Of a stretch of 64,000 nt of DNA, positions 52,701 through 58,140 are shown piece by piece (within the stretch, counting starts at the first letter, position 1; every line of letters starts with the position of its first letter). The notes beneath the pieces were generated by a model. It had not been told where the DNA came from, did no database searches, and saw only the letters and a list, made by a program, of their open reading frames with translations. The stretch comes from Certhia americana (Eukaryota > Chordata > Aves > Passeriformes > Certhiidae). The DNA lies in contig CM031858.1 of NCBI GenBank assembly GCA_018697195.1, positions 87,635,277 to 87,699,276 of the forward strand, read 5' to 3'. Position numbers and translations under genes: made by a program.

Positions 52701-53461
52701 TCCTGCTAGGGAATCAACAATTTTCTTGAAAAACACATTTTAATCTCACAGAAACCATGTCATCATGGCCCATGACTGTTGCCAATTGCAGTACTGTAAC
52801 AAAACATGTTAATGCCAATACCCAAGCCTGCAGCCAGATTATCAAAAATCCAGGAGCTACTTCCCTGCCTTGGACAATTTTTACAGAAAACTCAGTCCCC
52901 CAACTCCTCCATCCAAAACTACCTTTGATGAAACAGCAGCTGTTTCAAAACTACATTTGACAAAACAGCAGGTATTTCTGCTAGTTTTACTTCTAAAATA
53001 ATAAGCCAGGGAAAAAAAAATTAAAAATTAATCATCACACAATGAAGTATTTTTCGTTCGCTCTCCGAAAGAAATTGCAGGATATCTGTTCTGGATCAGA
53101 AGCAGTGACAGGAACTGCGATCTGTGTCCAGGCAACCTAATTTCACAGATCAGACTGAAATTACCTGGCAACCTACTCTGCCTCAGACAGACAGCACAGG
53201 TTGAACAAGGGCTTCTGAAGGCAGGGCTACTGGTTAATAGGTGCTCTTGCATTTAGACATAATTTAGTAAGCCAGTTACCCATTAAATTAGAACTCTTTT
53301 CTAAGAAATATTTATTCCATTAAAGTCCTTACTTAAACATTCTCCATCATGTTCTGATAGACTAAATTCAAATTCTTTAGGAAGCAACAAAATAAATAGG
53401 CAGAGACATAGTACTTACTTTTTATTTGCTTCTTAATGAATTTTGAATGGTCCAACCAGTG
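3524..53461 (-). CDS. EPB41L4B: EPB41L4B long isoform, internal 475 codons (spliced, both ends outside window)
   Basis: FERM-domain adaptor of the protein 4.1 family (EHM2), expected at the cytoplasmic face of the plasma membrane, linking membrane proteins to the cortical cytoskeleton. Sixteen minus-strand exons join in phase: 53461-53419, 51229-51151, 47731-47687, 46971-46919, 42660-42540, 41922-41835, 41267-41179, 40953-40884, 40709-40540, 40436-40327, 38303-38273, 37782-37749, 36753-36686, 18977-18796, 13167-13052 and 3649-3524. They total 1425 nt with no stop. Order of parts: end of F1, F2, F3 (PH-like), FA region, Pro/His-rich linker, His tract, tail. Diagnostic strings include [18 protein letters not shown] and [20 protein letters not shown]41L5 is the closest alternative, but the His tract and the VGPWPALH tail motif fit my memory of EPB41L4B. 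The start codon lies beyond 64000 and the stop is not in the window. Confidence 0.93.
6038..6117. repeat. Imperfect tandem repeat of a TTAGAATCCAATC unit
   Basis: Several overlapping copies of TTAGAATCC and GAATCCAATCC within 80 bases, with AATCCTTAG recurring at the right end. Confidence 0.8.
6155..6178. repeat. Near-perfect palindrome, 11-bp arms
   Basis: GCAAGCAAAAC and its reverse complement GTTTTGCTTGC flank a two-base TT centre. Confidence 0.88.
7418..7433. repeat. Poly-T run
   Basis: Sixteen consecutive T. Confidence 0.9.
9203..9373 (+). mobile_element. CR1 LINE 3' end fragment, diverged
   Basis: It reads AGGCTGCCCAGGGAAGTGGC near its left end and GGCACTGAGGGACATGGTTT in the middle, and ends GATTCCATGATTCTATGA. 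It is a 5'-truncated CR1 tail in plus orientation, antisense to the gene. Confidence 0.9.
10035..10054. repeat. Poly-T run
   Basis: Twenty consecutive T. Confidence 0.9.
12338..12368. repeat. 14-bp direct repeat at 17-bp spacing
   Basis: TTTAGTTGAGTTCT at 12338-12351 and again at 12355-12368, separated by CAA. Confidence 0.88.
13052..13167 (-). CDS. EPB41L4B: EPB41L4B exon (window exon 15, long isoform), tail
   Basis: 116 bp, phase 1 in and phase 0 out, with a TTTTAG acceptor after a long pyrimidine tract and a GTATAG donor. It encodes a lysine split with the previous exon and then [20 protein letters not shown] followed by [18 protein letters not shown]. The VGPWP.LH segment is shared with the human long isoform. 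The upstream methionine of the same open frame lies in the intron and is not used. Confidence 0.93.
13168..18795 (-). other. EPB41L4B: EPB41L4B intron
   Basis: 5.6 kb. It contains a G-rich motif at 14350-14382 and a GC-rich block at about 16850-17520. No exon recognised. Confidence 0.82.
14350..14382 (+). repeat. G-rich simple sequence with G-quadruplex pattern
   Basis: Four G runs (6, 7, 5 and 4) separated by TGT, T and TGTGTGT, fitting G3+N1-7 four times. A further 8-G run lies at about 14435. It is on the plus strand, the template strand for EPB41L4B, so the transcript would be C-rich. Confidence 0.85.
18796..18977 (-). CDS. EPB41L4B: EPB41L4B exon (window exon 14, long isoform), His-rich segment
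   Basis: 182 bp, phase 2 in and phase 1 out, with a TGTAG acceptor and a perfect GTAAGT donor. It encodes [20 protein letters not shown], a stretch ending in [15 protein letters not shown], and then [17 protein letters not shown]. The IEENGGTP motif and following His run match human EPB41L4B as I remember it, and are the best evidence against EPB41L5. The open frame continues past the donor into the intron, but that extension looks non-coding. Confidence 0.94.
21470..21483. repeat. ATT microsatellite
   Basis: Short run of ATT units. Confidence 0.8.
22465..23000 (-). mobile_element. Ancient CR1-type LINE fragment, minus orientation
   Basis: Recognisable pieces in CR1 order, reverse-complemented: TTTACTGCAATTTAAGCC, ACATCTCCCCTCAGGACCTG, TGTGGTGCTAAGAACTAGAC, CATTCCAGTCGAGGCCTTGG, GTTGACTCATGTTTAACTTG. 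The last matches the widely shared amniote CR1 wording (GTTGACTCATGTTTAGCTTGTGATCC), from memory. Indels and substitutions are frequent, so it is an old insertion. The boundaries are approximate. Confidence 0.75.
27821..27879 (+). repeat. Polypurine tract
   Basis: About 59 bases almost entirely A and G on the plus strand (AAAAGAGGAAAGGGAATAGG type), ending in a run of A. In the EPB41L4B transcript it is a pyrimidine tract. Confidence 0.75.
32226..32231 (-). terminator. Candidate polyadenylation signal AATAAA for the short isoform
   Basis: Canonical AATAAA on the minus strand, followed by a T/G-rich stretch. It is the most distal of three such hexamers after the stop codon; the proximal ones at 33013 and 32888 could give shorter messages. 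Confidence 0.42.
33013..33018 (-). terminator. Candidate proximal polyadenylation signal AATAAA
   Basis: AATAAA on the minus strand about 490 bases after the stop codon of the short isoform. It is an alternative to the distal signal at 32226. Confidence 0.3.
33159..33171. repeat. Poly-C run within the short-isoform 3' UTR
   Basis: Thirteen C preceded by CAAA repeats. It would be a G run in the transcript. Confidence 0.85.
33509..33656 (-). CDS. EPB41L4B: EPB41L4B alternative terminal exon with stop codon
   Basis: Coding part is 148 bp: one base completing Arg, 48 codons and TGA at 33511-33509. The acceptor is GTACAG, preceded by a plausible CTAAC branch site. It starts [20 protein letters not shown] and ends [18 protein letters not shown] then MTTL. 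The ending resembles the human short isoform tail ([18 protein letters not shown]) from memory, so the exon is a conserved alternative 3' end and not readthrough into an intron. Confidence 0.9.
33509..53461 (-). CDS. EPB41L4B: EPB41L4B short isoform using an alternative terminal exon
   Basis: Uses the same first thirteen exons as the long form (53461 down to 36686, 1001 nt) and then splices to 33656-33509. The terminal exon adds 48 codons and a TGA, for 1149 nt or 382 residues plus stop inside the window. The split arginine codon at the junction (AG from the 36686 exon, G from 33656) is restored and reads PVNVRPPYHDD. The C-terminus [18 protein letters not shown] closely resembles the end of the human short isoform as I remember it. 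This product keeps the FERM and FA regions and lacks the His-rich tail, so the two isoforms should share membrane targeting and differ in tail partners. The functional difference is inference. Confidence 0.88.
34426..34635 (+). mobile_element. CR1 LINE 3' end fragment
   Basis: Plus-strand remnant of the 3' UTR of a chicken-repeat-1 non-LTR retrotransposon. It carries the familiar run GGTTGGATGGGGCTTTGGGC, then GATGATCTTAAAGGTCTCTT, and ends in ATTCTGTGATTCTGG, the CR1 terminal repeat. It is 5'-truncated, with no reverse transcriptase frame. It looks less diverged than the other CR1 pieces in the window and lies antisense to EPB41L4B. Confidence 0.93.
34685..34710. repeat. Poly-T run
   Basis: Twenty-six consecutive T, about 50 bases after the CR1 tail. 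A 14-T run follows at 34751-34764. Confidence 0.92.
36415..36444. repeat. 13-bp direct repeat at 17-bp spacing
   Basis: TATCCAACATACT at 36415-36427 and 36432-36444, separated by ATTC. Confidence 0.88.
36686..36753 (-). CDS. EPB41L4B: EPB41L4B exon (window exon 13), Pro/His-rich linker
   Basis: 68 bp, phase 0 in and phase 2 out, with a TGCAG acceptor and a GTAAGC donor. It encodes [20 protein letters not shown] followed by NV and two bases of the next codon. It is rich in proline, histidine and tryptophan. It is the branch point of the two isoforms: both the exon at 33656 and the exon at 18977 supply the one base needed to complete the split codon (Arg or Ser). Confidence 0.94.
36754..37748 (-). 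other. EPB41L4B: EPB41L4B intron
   Basis: 995 bp. Overlapping short plus-strand frames at 37101-37646 show no family resemblance. Nothing else recognised. Confidence 0.85.
37749..37782 (-). CDS. EPB41L4B: EPB41L4B small exon (window exon 12), linker
   Basis: 34 bp, phase 2 in and phase 0 out, with a CTTAG acceptor and a GTAAGA donor. It encodes the end of a cysteine codon and [11 protein letters not shown], where the human protein as I recall reads SKTNPEVHNYQ. Confidence 0.9.
37783..38272 (-). other. EPB41L4B: EPB41L4B intron
   Basis: 490 bp, AT-rich, nothing recognised. Confidence 0.85.
38273..38303 (-). CDS. EPB41L4B: EPB41L4B small exon (window exon 11), linker
   Basis: 31 bp, phase 1 in and phase 2 out, with a TTAAAG acceptor and a GTAAGT donor. 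It encodes [10 protein letters not shown] with a split cysteine codon, where the human protein as I recall reads ASNPVIAAQLC. Its size makes it easy for gene predictors to miss, but the phase only closes if it is present. Confidence 0.88.
38304..40326 (-). other. EPB41L4B: EPB41L4B intron
   Basis: 2.0 kb. It holds a perfect 9-bp-arm hairpin at 39450. No exon seen. Confidence 0.85.
39450..39472. repeat. Perfect inverted repeat, 9-bp arms and 5-base loop
   Basis: TCCTTCCTT at 39450-39458 and AAGGAAGGA at 39464-39472, with loop GTACT. Confidence 0.85.
40327..40436 (-). CDS. EPB41L4B: EPB41L4B exon (window exon 10), FERM-adjacent (FA) region
   Basis: 110 bp, phase 2 in and phase 1 out, with a TTAAG acceptor and a GTAAGT donor. 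It encodes [20 protein letters not shown] followed by [17 protein letters not shown]. It is very basic and carries two RRxS sequences (RRTS and RRHS) that fit a basophilic kinase consensus. FA regions in this family are known to be phosphorylated to tune FERM activity; use of these two sites here is inference. Confidence 0.96.
40540..40709 (-). CDS. EPB41L4B: EPB41L4B exon (window exon 9), FERM F3 C-terminal helix and start of FA region
   Basis: 170 bp, phase 0 in and phase 2 out, with a TTTAG acceptor and a GTATTT donor. It encodes [20 protein letters not shown], then [20 protein letters not shown], then the beginning of the FERM-adjacent region with [14 protein letters not shown]. The [16 protein letters not shown] segment is the F3 C-terminal helix, and GSRFR(F/Y)SG starts the FA region. 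Confidence 0.97.
40884..40953 (-). CDS. EPB41L4B: EPB41L4B exon (window exon 8), FERM F3
   Basis: 70 bp, phase 2 in and phase 0 out, with a TTTAG acceptor and a GTAACT donor. It completes the FFWP motif and encodes [19 protein letters not shown] followed by DDEQ. It covers the central F3 strands. The [11 protein letters not shown] wording separates this gene from EPB41L4A. Confidence 0.96.
41179..41267 (-). CDS. EPB41L4B: EPB41L4B exon (window exon 7), FERM F3 (PH-like) start
   Basis: 89 bp, phase 0 in and phase 2 out, with a TGCAG acceptor and a GTAATC donor. It encodes [20 protein letters not shown] and then GANKIGLFF with a split tryptophan codon. These are the first strands of the PH-like F3 lobe, following the G.(E/D)Y.LG(L/V)...G family pattern. 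Confidence 0.97.
41268..41834 (-). other. EPB41L4B: EPB41L4B intron
   Basis: 567 bp. Its plus strand carries a 128-codon open frame (41369-41755), which I treat as chance. It is somewhat GC-richer than the flanking introns. Confidence 0.85.
41835..41922 (-). CDS. EPB41L4B: EPB41L4B exon (window exon 6), end of FERM F2
   Basis: 88 bp, phase 2 in and phase 0 out, with a CATAG acceptor and a GTAAGA donor. It encodes [16 protein letters not shown] followed by [13 protein letters not shown]. This is the last F2 helix and the hallmark LEMYGVD motif that leads into the F3 lobe. Members of the 4.1 superfamily share A...YL..A..LEMYGVD. Confidence 0.97.
41923..42539 (-). other. EPB41L4B: EPB41L4B intron
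   Basis: 617 bp. A purine-rich stretch at about 42232-42266 (AAAGAAAGAAGGACAGAAAG type) is the only notable feature. Confidence 0.88.
42540..42660 (-). CDS. EPB41L4B: EPB41L4B exon (window exon 5), FERM F2
   Basis: 121 bp, phase 1 in and phase 2 out, with a TTCAG acceptor and a GTAGAG donor. It starts [20 protein letters not shown] and continues with [20 protein letters not shown]. The ELGE-C pair, where most 4.1 proteins have E(L/I)GDY, is typical of the EPB41L4B/L5 branch. It forms the middle helices of the F2 lobe. Confidence 0.96.
43096..43118. repeat. Perfect inverted repeat, 8-bp arms
   Basis: ATTTGTCC and GGACAAAT separated by TGGTTTA. The TCCTGGTTTAGGAC wording recalls ends of some avian LTRs, but no LTR body was recognised. 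Confidence 0.8.
43596..43610. repeat. TAC microsatellite
   Basis: Five contiguous TAC units (ACTACTACTACTAC), with an isolated TACTACTCT just before. Confidence 0.75.
44639..44653 (+). repeat. G-rich run with G-quadruplex pattern
   Basis: Seven G, one T, seven G, directly after a run of eight or more T. It can be parsed as four G3 tracts with one-base loops. Confidence 0.75.
45228..45245. repeat. Poly-A run
   Basis: Eighteen consecutive A. Confidence 0.9.
46919..46971 (-). CDS. EPB41L4B: EPB41L4B exon (window exon 4), FERM F2
   Basis: 53 bp, phase 2 in and phase 1 out, with a TTAAG acceptor and a GTATGC donor. It encodes [17 protein letters not shown], the second F2 helix. The family consensus at this point is G.L.C....A..LAA..LQ.E.GD. 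Confidence 0.95.
46972..47686 (-). other. EPB41L4B: EPB41L4B intron
   Basis: 715 bp of AT-rich sequence with nothing recognisable besides splice signals. Confidence 0.88.
47687..47731 (-). CDS. EPB41L4B: EPB41L4B exon (window exon 3), FERM F2 helix
   Basis: 45 bp, phase 2 on both sides, with a GTCAG acceptor and a GTAAGT donor. It encodes [14 protein letters not shown], the first helix of the F2 lobe, where the family reads Y(L/F)x(L/F)QxKxDILxGxL. Being symmetric, its loss would remove 15 residues in frame but would break the F2 fold. Confidence 0.94.
47850..47868. repeat. Poly-A run
   Basis: Nineteen consecutive A. Confidence 0.9.
48885..48909. repeat. Perfect inverted repeat, 8-bp arms and 9-base loop
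   Basis: GGGCTTCT at 48885-48892 and AGAAGCCC at 48902-48909. Confidence 0.8.
50021..50046. repeat. Exact 13-bp tandem duplication
   Basis: GGATTCTCTTAAG occurs twice in direct contact (50021-50033 and 50034-50046). Confidence 0.9.
51151..51229 (-). CDS. EPB41L4B: EPB41L4B exon (window exon 2), F1/F2 junction of FERM
   Basis: 79 bp, phase 1 in and phase 2 out, with a TGCAG acceptor and a GTAGGA donor. It encodes [20 protein letters not shown] followed by HEEFTR. This is the last F1 strand and the linker into the first F2 helix, matching the family pattern F.V.(F/Y)Y...P..L.EE.TRY. The junction codon is the arginine before YLF. Confidence 0.95.
51230..53418 (-). other. EPB41L4B: EPB41L4B intron
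   Basis: 2.2 kb. It contains two diverged direct copies of a segment reading GAAACAGCAG / CAAAACAGCAG near 52928-52972. Nothing else is recognised. Confidence 0.85.
53419..53461 (-). CDS. EPB41L4B: EPB41L4B exon (window exon 1), FERM F1 lobe
   Basis: 43 bp, phase 0 in and phase 1 out. The acceptor follows a long pyrimidine run ending TTTAG and the donor is GTAAGT. It encodes [14 protein letters not shown], the end of the F1 segment where most 4.1 proteins read HWLDxxKxIxKQ. It is the most upstream exon I can recognise. The preceding exon(s), carrying the N-terminus and the start of F1, are not visible in the 10.5 kb to the right. Confidence 0.92.
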
Positions 53462-54720
53462 CTAAAAAAAAAAATAAAATCCACACTTAAAAGCAGTTCC
53501 ATTTCAAGATTTTTTTTGACTCCATAAACTGATTACAACAAAATTTAACAGATAAAAAATCTCTTATAAGGAAATATTGCCATATTTATTGTCTAACTTC
53601 TGCACATTGGTGAAAGTGTTGACATATTTAATAACTTCCCTTCTTCCACATGGGAAAGATAGATTTTTAAATTCATCTGTACTGCCAAGGAAACAACTCT
53701 TCAAGAGAAGAAACTTTAAAATCCAAGGCCACAAAGCAGTGGTGTGTAAGGAAGGCACCCTTTTGCCCCAAACCCCTGATATTCAGCCTCCTTTAAACCT
53801 CTGTTTGATGGATACCCTCCAGATCCTGTATTATTCTGCCTTCCACTGCTCCATAGCCAAGTTTTTTCAAGGTAAGGATGAAGATTTAACCCCACTAAAA
53901 GCATTTGGGAAACACTGATGTATACCCCACCCCTTCCTTTTCAAACTAAGGCAGAAGAGCTGGAATAGTTCAACTATGATGACAAAAACATATGATTCCC
54001 AGCAAAGTTTATGCACTGTCTTGTCAGTATAAACTGCATTACAGAAAGGCAGCAATAAACACAATCTGGTATAAATTTAGTTTAAATCTTTGGCAGTCTC
54101 TGCTCAATGTCCTACAGAAGGCGGCAATCGTATATGAAGCAACTCTGTGTAAATGCTTCTGTCATACAAAGTGATAAGAGAGTTTTGGACTTCTGTGAAA
54201 TAAATGTTTTTCTATATTTAGATATATTTTAAAGTTATAAACTAGGTAACATGGAACAAAATCTTAGGAAAAAACCCTCTTCCTTCTTTCCTATTAAAAC
54301 ATTAATGTTTTCAGAAAAAGTAATCTCTCAATAACTACTTCTCATTACATCAACACCATGCTACTATGGCTAAATAGATGTGCAAAATTATTTGCTGTCT
54401 AGTAATACTGGTATTTATTTATTAAGTATGTTCTAAAGCAAGGCAAAAATATAACACAGGTATAGATGAGTATAGATCAAAAGCTTAAGACCCTTAAGGT
54501 AAATAAATCTCTCAAGAGGTAGAAAGAGAAATGGAACAATGATTCTGAAGGTGATTTTATTTGCAGGAGACTTGCAAGACTCCCTTAGGTGATGCTGCCA
54601 AGAAATCCATTCTTATAATCCCTAATCTGGTAGAAATCTCTACCAGAATGGAAATAAAACATTACAGCAGCTCATATAAATACATTCCTTAGAGTGGCAA
54701 GTAATTCACTTTGTCTCTGC

Positions 54721-54748
54721 TTTGCTCTCTTATGAAAAAGAGAGCAAA
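54721..54748. repeat. Perfect inverted repeat, 11-bp arms and 6-base loop
   Basis: TTTGCTCTCTT at 54721-54731 and AAGAGAGCAAA at 54738-54748, with loop ATGAAA. Confidence 0.88.
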
Positions 54749-56129
54749 AAAGCTTTGTGAAATCTCAAATTTTTGATAAGGAAAAAAATATCAAAATTGA
54801 AACTTTACCTTTTTTTTTTTTAACTGAAATGATATAATTCTGTTACTTTTACAGCTCCAGGGCAGATTAATTTTTTATTCTTCAAATACCTAGCTATGAA
54901 AATGTCTTTCCATTCAATATTTATTTTGGCTAAAGAAAAGCTTCTCAAAGACAAATATAATGAATGCATTAAAAATAAAAGTTGAGCTTCATGCAAAAAA
55001 ACATCTATCATACATGCCAAAAACTCCTGTTAGTACCATGTTCTGGAACAAGTACTGCACGACCTGAACTATAATAATTCCCAATGAAAAAACAGCTGAT
55101 GGTCCCTTTCTTGGCATGTGGTCTCTAAGGTACATTAAAGCTCAAATAAGAGTAAGTTCCAAAGTGATTATTTGCAAGTGCAAATACCTCAAATAATAGC
55201 TAAAAAAATACCTACCAAGACTTCAGGAACTACTTGCACAGACCATTAACTGAGACTATAGCTGAGACAGGAAACTATCATCACTCTCTGCACCCAAGCA
55301 GCCAGAGGCACACAGCTCCAGGAGATAAAGAACAGCAAACATTGAAGTCTGCTCTCTTGAGAAGCGACAGTGAGCTGCTGTTTTACTCCATCCTACACTA
55401 CATCAAGTGTGTGATGTGCCACCACAAGGATCATAAATACAAAGATGGAGGTAGGGCATGGACTGACAGTGTTATTGGCCCAGTGCTCCCAGGCCTGCAA
55501 GTTTTCATGCAGGTTTATGAACCAACTCCAAAGTCAGATATTTTGTGCAATTTCTGTGAAAATCAGGCTGAATTTTAACACCTCTGTGCCTCAGATAATG
55601 TCAGAGGGCTTCTTCACACTGTGTACCACACCAGCTTTCCAAATGTCCCTCGAAGCTGAAAAAAAAAAAAAATCAAAACATTCTAGCTAAAGCCTAAAAT
55701 AGGTTTGGACTTGGCTACATAATGCTTGCTGACTCAATTAGAGGGAAGTGAAAGGACTGAATTCTGAAGTCTCACTAGGAAGCTGAATAAAACCAGAGGG
55801 GCCTTGCTCTTCTCTTAGCACCTAAGACTGTAGCTCTGCCTATCTTGTGCTCTTGCTAAACAACCATAGATTATTTCAGGATCTGGACTCACCAAAGAAA
55901 CTTTACTATGGATCTCACAGTAGCAGGACCAAGACTGACCAGATTCATTTCAAACATACACCACCATAACCCCCATATCCTGTTTGGACTTGGAAATATC
56001 ACTGCAGAACAAGGAGTAGGAAAGAGATTAATTGCTTTAGGACTGTGTTATGATAGGAAGACAGTGTCTAAGCTACTTTACCCATAGTAAGAGAAGAAAT
56101 ATCCAAACCTGATCAAACTGCAGGTAATC

Positions 56130-56460
56130 AGAATTCTATGATTATGCTAGAACAAGTAATTCAGCTGGAAAGGACCTACAATGACCATCCAGTCCCACTG
56201 CCTGACCACTCCATGTTATTAAGGGCATTGTCTAAAATATCTTAAGACTGACAGGCTTGGGACATCAATCACCTCTCTAGGAAGTCTGTTCCAGTGTTTG
56301 ACAACCCTCTTGACAAAGAAATGCTTCCCAATGTCCAGTCTGAACCTCCCCTGATGCAGCTTTAAACCATTCCCATGCATCCTTTCACTGGATACCAGGG
56401 AGGATTGCTCAGCACCTCCCTTCTCTACTTCCCATCATCAGCTGCAGAGACCACTGATGA
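56130..56460 (-). mobile_element. CR1 LINE 3' fragment, minus orientation
   Basis: Begins with the reverse complement of the CR1 tail (AATTCTATGATTATG), then GGAAAGGACCTACAATGACC, GTCTGTTCCAGTGTTTGACA and GCAGCTTTAAACCATTCCC. These are standard CR1 3' segments in reverse. The copy is clearly diverged and truncated. It lies in the same orientation as EPB41L4B transcription. Confidence 0.88.
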
Positions 56461-57954
56461 CACTCTTTTAATTTTGTCAGGTAAACTGGAAGGTCAAATG
56501 CTAGATGAAGTTCCATTTATTCCTCTTTAATCTCAGCAAAATTTCTTTGCTCTGACAAATGAATAATGCTTTCTGTGGTGTTAACTGACATAACCCAGTA
56601 GCCATTGACTGGGATTCATGTGTCGAAAGCAAACACCAATCAATTCCACATGAAAGAAGCACCATTTAGAAAAATAATTTCTTAAAATACTGTAAGCATG
56701 TATTTATCTCAGTATGGTCTCCTGGATCACTCACTTTATCAAAGTGAAGAGGAAAAAATAAGTACCTCAACATTTCCTATATGGTAGCAGTGAATATTTT
56801 CTCAAAATTGATATACAACATGTGAAAGATATATTTGTGTTGAGATACAGCAATAAACTACAGCTGCTAAAGCAGTCAACTTACAAGGACCACATGAGTG
56901 CAAAAGGAAGACTGGAAGGAGGATTTCCACAGGCTGACACTATCCCATCACACACCTGAGTTTTGCAAATTCCACTGCCTCTCTACTTGCTTCCTAAAAG
57001 AATGAAAATTTCTTGTCTTGATTTATACAGCCCTCAAAGATGACCTGAAAAGGGAAAAAATTTGTATTTCACCCTTCCTATTTTGCTTTCTTTGCCAGTT
57101 TAAAATACATGAAGAACATCTTGAATAGACTGTTCTCCCTTATGCTTATTTATTTATACTGATTTAACTATCAGTAAGAGGAAGAGGAAGTCCATTTTTA
57201 CTGGAAATTTTATTTGCCCTCTGAAAAATACTGGTTTAATGCTTTCTCAAGTTGTGCCTGGAGTTGCAAGAGAAAGAATCATGCTCAGTGATCAAGTTCA
57301 GAAAAGAAGGTGTTCTAAACAAAAGCCGGCACCTTTAAAACCAAAAGTCAATTATCCCTTCAACTGTCTTCTTGCTTTCTGGTTTCCTAGGCACCTGAAT
57401 CCTACCAAGCTGCCTGCCATTACTCACACAACCTTCGAAAGCAGAGAGGTGAAAAATGTATGTATCACACAGAGGAAGGAAGAAACAAAAAATCAAGCCA
57501 ATAAAAATTCTACCCACCAAACCACAGTTTGGGGATTTCTGTATATTTACAGATGTAAAAGGGAACAAAATCCCTCTTTTCTTTTACAGGTCACCTTTCA
57601 ATAGTATTATGATAATGTAACAGAAAACTAAATGAGAACTGAGGGCATGTAGAAACTCAGGGAGCACACAAACATATACTTAGAAACAGGATAATCTCCC
57701 AAGAGTTCACAATTTAAAACAATGAGCTATTGTTCTCATGCTTCTCTAATCCCTCCTAGAAAGTTACACTCCTCTTGAAAATGAAGGCTCACCTGACTGG
57801 TGACTTCAGCTGCCTACTGAAAGGCTGTAGAGAAGAGGATTGATACTTCTCACAGGTATTCCATGGCAGAAGGATGAGTGGCACCAGACTCAGGGAAATC
57901 CCAGCTAGACAGAAAGACTGTCACCATGAGTCTGCTCAGACAAAGGACAGGGGC

Positions 57955-58140
57955 TCAGAAGGACTGTGGAGCCACCATCCTTGAGGGCATCAAACATGAC
58001 TGAACCAACCCCCAAGAAACCAGATACAACTGAGGCTGCTATGAGGAGCTTGGATAGAGACCCCTTTCAATGGACAAGACCTGCAGGCATCTTTCAGGAT
58101 GCCGCTCTACAATCTCACCTACTCAACTTGAAAGGAAAAA
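57955..58140 (+). mobile_element. Possible highly diverged CR1 tail
   Basis: The stretch GTGGAGCCACCATCCTTGAG resembles the CR1 segment that usually reads CTCCATCCTTGGAGAT, and it ends near a 13-A run. The remainder does not align clearly by eye, so this is tentative. Confidence 0.25.

Noticed and set aside
40327..53461. EPB41L5 as the gene identity
   Set aside because: FERM sequences are close, but the PEVHNYQ linker, IEENGGTP plus His tract and VGPWP.LH tail fit EPB41L4B and not EPB41L5.
55234..55578. 114-codon plus-strand open frame with CxxC-like cysteines
   Set aside because: Cysteine and histidine spacing does not fit a zinc-finger family and no second exon is apparent.
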